From: DAOTTY01 sp964451095
GTDB taxonomy: Bacteria; Chloroflexota; Anaerolineae; Aggregatilineales; Phototrophicaceae
Direction: 5' to 3'
Assembly (NCBI GenBank): GCA_964451095.1
Contig: CAYVGI010000184.1
Location: 1-7,908 of the forward strand
DNA: 7,908 nucleotides
The translations under genes were made by a program, and so were the position numbers. The notes beneath the pieces were generated by a model. It had not been told where the DNA came from. It worked only from the letters and a program-made list of their open reading frames with translations, and did not search any database. Of the stretch, positions 6,062 through 7,908 are shown piece by piece. Position 1 is the stretch's first letter, and each line of letters starts with the position of its first letter.

Positions 6062-7618
6062 TTAAGCAGGGCTGTGCACAACCGATGATGATACGGGTTC
6101 AGGTTGTGTGTTTAATGGCAAAGATAGGTGGAACGTTGTCCCCTTTTTGTAGGCGCTCTCAAACCACAGCTTACCATCGTGTTGTTGTGCGAGGTTTTTA
6201 GAGATAGACATCCCAAGACCCGTTCCCTTGCCCTTGAGAAGCCCGGATTCGGTTTGCCGGAACGCGGTGAACACCGCGTCGTAGTCCTCTGGCTTGATGC
6301 CGATGCCTGTATCTTCCACCTTGAATACGAACTGCCCATCCTTGGCGGATGCCGTCAGCTTCACATGCCCTGACTCTGTGAATTTGCACGCGTTGGATAC
6401 CATGTTGATCATGATCTGGCGAATACGCACGCCGTCACCGTACATTGGCGGCAAATCGGGGTCGATTTCTGTGATGAACTCCACATCCTCATTTTCCACC
6501 AGCGTTTGCCCAATTTTGATGACCTCAGCAACTTCTGCGTTCAGGTCAACATCACTCTTAAAGATCTCTAGCGACCCGGCTACGATCTTGGACATGTCCA
6601 GCAGGTCGTTAATCAAATTGAGCAAGTAGCGACCGTTTTGCGCGATTGTGTCCAGGGCTTCCGTCTGCTCGTCGGTCACAGGACCCCAGTGCCCGGTGGA
6701 GATTAACTTGGCGTAGTTGATTACCGCGTTGAGGGGGGTGCGCAGCTCATGGGATGTGCTTGCCAGGAAGGACGTTTTGGCGTCGTTAGCGCGTTGTGCC
6801 TCGTCTCTCGCTACAACCAGTTCGGCAGTACGTTCCTCAACGCGCTGCTCCAGCGTGCTAATGGAAGCGGCTAGCTGATTGGTCATGGAGTTAAAGCTGG
6901 ATGCGAGCTTGCCGATTTCGTCGTCGCTTGTCACGTCTGCGCGTAGGCTGAGGTTACCCTCCTGAATGCTGCTTGCCACAGTTGCCAGGTTCACAATCGG
7001 GTCAACGATTGTGCGCTGGAGCAGCAGATACACGACGAGTGAGGACACCACCGCACCGACAACCACAACGGCTAACAAGGTGAAAATACCCTGCTGGATG
7101 CGTTCGCTAATGGGTTCCAGGGCGGCACCAACGACAATGCGGTAGTCTGGCAGGTTATCGTCGAAGGGGGTGTTGAATGTGGCTGAAGTCACCAGAACAT
7201 CATCAAATGTTTCCAGGGTTCGAATAGTCGATTCGTCCGGGGTGAGGTTAGCAAACTCCGGGCGTGTCTCGTCAATAATCGTTGGCTCCGAGCTTGAAAA
7301 AACGTATCCCTCATCGTCGACCACGGCGATGAAGTCGAAGCTGCCCTCCAGCAGTTCAGGAACCCGCGAATCTACCGTGGATAGCTGCACAGCCATGCCA
7401 TCTGCGTCATCTGGGGCAGCGAGGGAACCGGCTAGCACACTTGCTTGTACGATCTCATCGTTGATGTTTTCGATAACGGTGAGTGCGAGTGCGCGTTCGG
7501 ACTCGATGATGATGGCACGCTGCCGAATAAAATTGATCGTTCCGAGTGCCGTAACGAGCACAATAATGCTGAACAGGATCACTAGAAGAATGCGTGTACG
7601 AATGGGGAGTGTTCTCAT
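6062..7618 (-). CDS. Membrane sensor histidine kinase (TM - sensor - TM - HAMP - HisKA - HATPase_c)
   Basis: This 518-residue kinase is numbered from the ATG at 7618. TM1 spans about 10-31 and TM2 about 177-200. The 145-residue loop between them is a predicted extracytoplasmic sensor with Cache-like features (F-I-A-V-V-D-D-E-G-Y-V-F near 96-107, Y-R-I-V-V-G near 159-164), a weak family call. HAMP covers about 201-253 (V-D-P-I, then D-D-E-I-G), followed by a coiled coil with E-Q-R-V-E-E-R-T. The H-box is S-H-E-L-R-T-P with H290, the phosphorylation site. The catalytic domain has N409 in the N-box (N-M-V-S-N-A-C-K-F), D436 with G438 and G440 in G1, F-R-Q in the F-box and G-K-G-T-G-L-G-M in G2, so it should be active. 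The start at 7618 is preferred: AGGG lies 5 nt upstream and M-R-T-L-P-I-R-T-R leads straight into TM1. A TTG at 7687 would add 23 unlikely residues. The receiver gene downstream is the probable partner. Confidence 0.93.
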   Translation of the reverse strand: MRTLPIRTRILLVILFSIIVLVTALGTINFIRQRAIIIESERALALTVIENINDEIVQASVLAGSLAAPDDADGMAVQLSTVDSRVPELLEGSFDFIAVVDDEGYVFSSSEPTIIDETRPEFANLTPDESTIRTLETFDDVLVTSATFNTPFDDNLPDYRIVVGAALEPISERIQQGIFTLLAVVVVGAVVSSLVVYLLLQRTIVDPIVNLATVASSIQEGNLSLRADVTSDDEIGKLASSFNSMTNQLAASISTLEQRVEERTAELVVARDEAQRANDAKTSFLASTSHELRTPLNAVINYAKLISTGHWGPVTDEQTEALDTIAQNGRYLLNLINDLLDMSKIVAGSLEIFKSDVDLNAEVAEVIKIGQTLVENEDVEFITEIDPDLPPMYGDGVRIRQIMINMVSNACKFTESGHVKLTASAKDGQFVFKVEDTGIGIKPEDYDAVFTAFRQTESGLLKGKGTGLGMSISKNLAQQHDGKLWFESAYKKGTTFHLSLPLNTQPEPVSSSVVHSPA

Positions 7619-7678
7619 GAGTACCCTACTTGTTGCAATAGCAACATTAATTGACGATAATTGGGAAAAAATTGCATG

Positions 7679-7707
7679 ATTATGCAAATTTACTTAAATG
7701 TAGCCAA
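7679..7707 (-). promoter_or_regulatory. Candidate sigma70-type promoter of the histidine kinase gene
   Basis: On the minus strand TTGGCT (7707-7702, four of six to TTGACA) and CATAAT (7684-7679, five of six to TATAAT) are separated by exactly 17 nt. Transcription would start about 54 nt before the ATG at 7618. A 16-bp palindrome (7672-7687) covers the -10 and the likely start point and may be an operator. Confidence 0.45.
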
Positions 7708-7810
7708 TTTAGCTTAATGCTGCAATGACGATTGCACTGATAACATCTATTTTTACCCTTTTTTTACTTAAGCTGGTGTTTGGTTTAATTCTAAATTCAT
7801 CAAGGTTAAG

Positions 7811-7838
7811 TAGACAAACGCGAATTGTGCATTACAAT
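7811..7838 (+). promoter_or_regulatory. Candidate sigma70-type promoter for a + strand gene starting at 7900
   Basis: TAGACA (7811-7816, five of six to TTGACA) and TACAAT (7833-7838, five of six to TATAAT) are 16 nt apart. The expected transcript would start near 7845 and carry a leader of about 55 nt ending in a GAGGG ribosome-binding site (7887-7891). The word GATTATGCAA, also present at the kinase promoter, lies directly downstream of the -10 (7840-7849). Confidence 0.45.
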
Positions 7839-7899
7839 GGATTATGCAAGCTTAATTTGCACCACATACTCAAGGGAAAATTTAGTGAGGGTCAATTAC

Positions 7900-7908
7900 A
7901 TGAGCCAA
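7900..7908 (+). CDS. Possible start of a + strand gene cut by the window end
   Basis: ATG AGC CAA (M-S-Q) are the last nine bases. GAGGG (7887-7891) sits 8 nt upstream of the ATG and a good promoter candidate lies at 7811-7838, so a real gene start is plausible. It would be divergent from the histidine kinase. Three codons say nothing about the product. Confidence 0.4.

Larger units (their letters stand above)
7619..7899. promoter_or_regulatory. AT-rich divergent regulatory region with three 16-bp palindromes
   Basis: No credible coding region was found here. Three inverted repeats share one layout of 6-bp arms and a 4-nt spacer: TGTTGC-AATA-GCAACA (7631-7646), TTGCAT-GATT-ATGCAA (7672-7687) and TGCAAT-GACG-ATTGCA (7721-7736). 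The second overlaps the -10 of the kinase promoter. The words GATTATGCAA (7678-7687, 7840-7849) and AGCTTAAT (7711-7718, 7849-7856) each occur twice. Line 7741-7800 is only about 25% GC by hand count, against 50% or more in nearby coding lines. Confidence 0.5.

Noticed and set aside
7619..7687. TTG start adding 23 residues to the histidine kinase
   Set aside because: No ribosome-binding site is present, the region carries promoter and palindrome signals, and the extension precedes a good ATG leading directly into TM1.
7690..7860. Repeated CTTAA/TTAAG words as CtrA-like boxes
   Set aside because: Five occurrences are seen, but spacing is irregular and does not fit TTAA-N7-TTAA. CtrA is an alphaproteobacterial regulator, which the rest of the window does not suggest.
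1..7908. CRISPR array, tRNA, rRNA, insertion sequence or phage gene
   Set aside because: No regularly spaced direct repeats, no cloverleaf or rRNA-like stretches, and no transposase or integrase motifs were found on either strand.

Overview
The window looks like a chromosomal stretch from a moderately high-GC bacterium. The best guess is Chloroflexota (Anaerolineae or a related lineage). That guess rests on the style of the proteins: a TIR domain fused to a membrane anchor, a secreted CAP-like protein with an Ala/Thr/Pro-rich tail, a formylglycine-generating-enzyme (FGE)-type domain and a membrane-anchored Cys-rich protein. It is an inference from memory of such genomes, not a database result. 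No phage, transposase, CRISPR, tRNA or rRNA gene is visible.

Left part (1-914): the 3' end of an FGE/SUMF1-type gene runs off the left edge on the + strand and converges with a minus-strand operon. A heptamer tandem repeat and a GC-rich block of nested inverted repeats lie between them. The repeats touch the stop codons of both genes.

Minus-strand block (405-3083), in transcription order: a single-pass membrane protein with six cysteines in its C-terminal half, an O-acetylhomoserine sulfhydrylase (MetY), and a CoA-binding-domain protein. MetY and the CoA-binding protein overlap by 4 bp (ATGA) and are probably translationally coupled.

Plus-strand block (3321-5492), divergent from the one above: a TIR protein with one transmembrane helix and a C-terminal CAP/SCP-like domain, followed 6 nt later by a secreted CAP-like protein. 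This is the most unusual part of the window. It suggests a two-gene envelope-to-cytoplasm device that pairs an extracytoplasmic CAP module with an intracellular TIR module, next to and divergent from another membrane protein of the same N-in/C-out topology.

Right part (5542-7618, minus strand): a membrane histidine kinase (TM, extracytoplasmic sensor, TM, HAMP, HisKA, HATPase) followed by a single-domain receiver. A 10-bp hairpin lies between them, and a bidirectional-terminator-like hairpin separates the receiver from the CAP operon. Upstream of the kinase, 7619-7899 is AT-rich and contains three 16-bp palindromes and two divergent promoter candidates. One promoter serves the kinase. The other serves a + strand gene whose first three codons (7900-7908) end the window.
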